Below, in pieces: positions 5,469-7,498 of a stretch of DNA of 7,498 nucleotides. Every line of letters begins with the position of its first letter. Positions within the stretch are counted from its first letter, which is position 1. Made by a program: the position numbers and the translations under genes. The DNA is from Candidatus Bathyarchaeota archaeon (GTDB lineage: Archaea > Thermoproteota > Bathyarchaeia > 40CM-2-53-6 > RBG-13-38-9): NCBI GenBank assembly GCA_030671315.1, contig DAOUZW010000048.1:1-7498 (forward strand). The letters are read 5' to 3'. The notes under the pieces were generated by a model. It did no database searches. It worked only from the letters and a program-made list of their open reading frames with translations, and had not been told where the DNA came from.

Positions 5469-6566
5469 TTGAGAGCTATAATTGTTGAGTGCAAACTACC
5501 AAAAAATATTTCTCGTATAGAAGAGCTCTCCATCATGGCAGAGAATATAGGATATGCAGTTGTAAAAACCCTAACTCAGAAAAGATATAGTGCTCATCAT
5601 AGTACCTGTATTGGTGGCGGCAAACTAGAAGAGCTTAAGAAATTAGTAGATCAAGAGAAAGCTGATATCGTCATATTTACAAATACCCTTCCAAGCAGTC
5701 AAGTATTCAAAATTCAAAAAAGAATTGGGGACATAAAAGTCATCGATAGAAATCTATTGATTCTCGAAGTTTTCAGTAGAAGAGCTATGACAAAAGAGGC
5801 GAAACTACAGATTCAACTCGCTAAGCTTAGATATACCTTCTCTTGGGGTCGCGAATTCATAAAGATGAAGGGTATTATAGGTGAACAAGTGGGGTGGAGC
5901 GGACCAGGAGATTACCCTTTTAACGAATACGAAAGAGCAGCTAGGAGACGAATAAGCAAAATCAAAATGAATTTGCGCAACGTACAATCAAAGAAAACTG
6001 CGTTGAGGAAAAGAAGAAGAGAACTAGGTTTCCCAATAGTTGCTTTAACTGGCTACACTCAAAGCGGAAAGACCACCTTTTTTAACAGACTCGCATCAGA
6101 ATCGAAAGACGTCGGATTAGGACCCTTTACAACTCTTACTTCATATTCTCGACTTGTAAGATGGAAAGGTTCTGAATTCATACTTGTCGATTCTATAGGT
6201 CTCATAGAAGAGATGCATCCGATGATTATAGAAGCCTTCTTCGTAACACTTGATGAGATAACAAACGCTGATCTAATACTGTTATTTGTTGATGTAAGTG
6301 AACCGATAGAAATCTTAAAGCGAAAACTCTCTTCGATTGAAAGTATCACAAGAAAAATTGAAATGCCATCCAAAGTAATAATTTGCGCCAATAAGATAGA
6401 TCTAATCAATTCTGAAACTCTGGATATCGTAACTAAACTTCTCAACCATATTATGGCAGGTCGTGATGTATATCCAATATGCGCTAAGACGGGTGAAAAA
6501 ATCACTTCTGTCATTGACGATATTCTAAGACAACTAGATTTGCTACATCCAATTGTACGTACCTGA
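5469..6566 (+). CDS. hflX: HflX-type ribosome-associated GTPase
   Basis: HflX proteins bind the large ribosomal subunit and hydrolyse GTP. In bacteria they split stalled ribosomes under stress, while the archaeal role is less defined. The product has 365 residues. An N-terminal HflX domain (about 1-105) contains VIDRNLLILEVFSRRAMTKE at 91-110. A helical segment with GPGDYPFNEYERAARRRI (145-162) follows. The G domain starts at about 188: G1 GYTQSGKTT (195-203), G2 GPFTTLTSYSR (218-228), G3 DSIGLI (241-246), G4 NKID (308-311) and G5 near CAKTG (338-342). The length is typical. The start is TTG at 5469, the farthest upstream codon possible because TAA lies in frame at 5460. AGGTGG at 5452-5457 is 11 bases upstream. 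The G1, G3 and linker motifs differ somewhat from the usual bacterial ones. It is transcribed alone here, divergent from htrA. Confidence 0.93.
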   Translation: MRAIIVECKLPKNISRIEELSIMAENIGYAVVKTLTQKRYSAHHSTCIGGGKLEELKKLVDQEKADIVIFTNTLPSSQVFKIQKRIGDIKVIDRNLLILEVFSRRAMTKEAKLQIQLAKLRYTFSWGREFIKMKGIIGEQVGWSGPGDYPFNEYERAARRRISKIKMNLRNVQSKKTALRKRRRELGFPIVALTGYTQSGKTTFFNRLASESKDVGLGPFTTLTSYSRLVRWKGSEFILVDSIGLIEEMHPMIIEAFFVTLDEITNADLILLFVDVSEPIEILKRKLSSIESITRKIEMPSKVIICANKIDLINSETLDIVTKLLNHIMAGRDVYPICAKTGEKITSVIDDILRQLDLLHPIVRT

Positions 6567-6615
6567 AGATACAAATAGACGATTATGATTTCTGATTGTT
6601 TATAATATGTGGTGT

Positions 6616-6655
6616 TAGAATTTAGTAAATCTGATTGCAACTTTCGTAAATTCTA
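6616..6655. repeat. 9-bp inverted repeat between hflX and the ulaG-like gene
   Basis: TAGAATTTA (6616-6624) and TAAATTCTA (6647-6655) are perfect reverse complements with a 22-base loop. It lies 50 bases after the hflX stop in a convergent gap. It may form a weak A+T-rich stem in the 3' untranslated regions of both transcripts. Confidence 0.35.
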
Positions 6656-6692
6656 GTTAGTATGTTTAGAAATAAAACTTCATTATGATAAT

Positions 6693-6700
6693 AAAAAAAA
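6693..6700 (-). terminator. T-tract terminator for the ulaG-like gene
   Basis: Eight A residues on the + strand read as eight U residues in the - strand transcript, beginning 15 bases after the ulaG-like stop codon. A U-run of this length right after a stop is a typical hairpin-independent archaeal terminator. Confidence 0.55.
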
Positions 6701-6715
6701 TAGGTAGATGGATTC

Positions 6716-7498
6716 TTAAAGATATGCCGGAAACGGCAGATCCACAAGATCCATTCTGAAATCTTTACTGACCTCTGATTGTTGTCTATAGAAAATTCTT
6801 GGTTTATCTTTGTCTGCTGGCCATTCATATCTTGTACCAGGTCTCATTATACAAACTTTGAAAGGTGCAAATTTCTTATTCGCTATCATTTCTAGATCGG
6901 TTGGGTCACCTTCGACTATTCCCCAGTTCTCATAATGCATTGGAATACAAACTTTTGCTTTAAGACACTTTGCTGCTCGATATGCATCATATGGATTCAT
7001 TTTGTCAGTCATTCCATCTGGATTATCTCCGAATGTTATCAGAGCTACATCGATATCATGTTCCTGACCGTGCTTGAAGTACATGTTTGAGTAGTGTGAA
7101 TCGGCTCCATCGTATACTGTTCCAGCTGGAGTTTTGAAGACGTAATTAACTGCTTTCTCATCCATCAGTTTGGAGAATTCTTCCATAGTCATCTTTTTCA
7201 AATCTTTCTGTTCAGTTATCAATACTGTCCTGTCGCAGGATTCAACAGCGTGTATTTCTGTGTCTTTGATCTTAACAACATCGCCTGGTTTAACTACCAC
7301 GATTCTATCGTCTGGAACTTTCCATCTCTGAAATATTTCTTTTATACGTGGAGGTGCAATGAACTTACAATCTGTGTTTTCTAGGAGAGGTTTGATTGTG
7401 AAGAAATCCGCATGATCGGTATGTACATGTGTTGAAACATATGCGTCACATTCCTTTATTGCCCATGGATCCAGTACATGTGGAACACACCTTATCCA
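6716..7498 (-). CDS. ulaG: UlaG-type metallo-beta-lactamase-fold lactonase (N-terminus outside window)
   Basis: UlaG of enteric bacteria is a divalent-metal (Mn2+) lactonase that opens L-ascorbate-6-phosphate in the cytoplasm. The frame is open from 7498 to a TAA at 6716-6718, giving 260 residues. An internal ATG at 7298-7300 is not the start, because the metal site lies upstream of it. Numbered from the window edge, the ligands are THVHTDH (His24, His26, Asp28, His29), GADSH (Asp133) and IPMH (His188). Stretches such as HVLDPWAIKECDA, VVVKPGDVVKIKDTEIHA, DSHYSNMYFKHGQEHDIDVA and the end DLPFPAYL correspond closely to remembered enterobacterial UlaG (354 residues), so about 95 N-terminal residues are missing. 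The family-level call is firm. The substrate in this organism is unproven, since no other ascorbate genes are in view. The neighbouring genes do not share its pathway. Confidence 0.85.
   Translation of the reverse strand, partial: WIRCVPHVLDPWAIKECDAYVSTHVHTDHADFFTIKPLLENTDCKFIAPPRIKEIFQRWKVPDDRIVVVKPGDVVKIKDTEIHAVESCDRTVLITEQKDLKKMTMEEFSKLMDEKAVNYVFKTPAGTVYDGADSHYSNMYFKHGQEHDIDVALITFGDNPDGMTDKMNPYDAYRAAKCLKAKVCIPMHYENWGIVEGDPTDLEMIANKKFAPFKVCIMRPGTRYEWPADKDKPRIFYRQQSEVSKDFRMDLVDLPFPAYL

Noticed and set aside
6599..6607. TATA-like TTTATAATA in the hflX/ulaG gap as promoter of a small RNA
   Set aside because: The region is A+T-rich and similar strings arise by chance; no RNA structure, terminator or ORF follows on the + strand.
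6059..6640. 193-codon - strand frame opposite the hflX G domain
   Set aside because: Long, but it is antisense to conserved GTPase motifs, is Ile/Ser-rich and has no family resemblance; best explained as a shadow.
1..7498. Mobile element, CRISPR array, defence system or tRNA
   Set aside because: No transposase or integrase motifs, no regular repeat-spacer pattern, no terminal repeats and no cloverleaf sequence were seen on either strand.

Overview
The window looks like an A+T-rich archaeal chromosome, most probably from the Thaumarchaeota/Nitrososphaerota or a close relative. The evidence is the DnaK sequence type (an archaeal/Gram-positive-style ATPase domain without the long Gram-negative insert), a CxxCxxCC cysteine-cluster gene directly behind dnaJ, GGTG-type ribosome binding sites matching an archaeal 16S 3' end, TTG start codons, and TATA-like boxes instead of -35/-10 pairs. 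The lineage call rests on remembered family sequences, not on a search.

Layout. Bases 1-268 hold the 3' end of grpE. A 184-base gap with a TATA box and two dyad repeats leads into dnaK (453-2357), dnaJ (2391-3482) and a cysteine-cluster protein (about 3487-4050), which together read as one operon on the + strand. A membrane-anchored HtrA-type serine protease lies on the - strand (4054-5223); its stop codon is 3 bases from that of the preceding gene. A 245-base divergent intergenic region rich in repeats and palindromes separates htrA from an HflX-type GTPase on the + strand (5469-6566). After a 149-base convergent gap comes the C-terminal three quarters of a UlaG-type metallo-beta-lactamase-fold lactonase on the - strand (6716 to the window edge).

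How the genes fit together. GrpE, DnaK and DnaJ form the complete Hsp70 cycle: J-protein delivery, ATP-driven clamp and nucleotide exchange. HtrA would add quality control outside the membrane, and HflX is a ribosome-associated GTPase linked to stress in bacteria. Most of the window is therefore a protein-homeostasis locus. The ulaG-like gene is metabolically unrelated and resembles its bacterial counterparts.

I found no mobile element, CRISPR array, tRNA or rRNA, and no clearly new multi-gene system. The points most worth a second look are the missing conventional start codon of the cysteine-cluster gene, the repeat structures in the dnaK and hflX upstream regions, a short sequence shared by the dnaK and htrA upstream regions, and the presence of a close UlaG homologue in an archaeal context.
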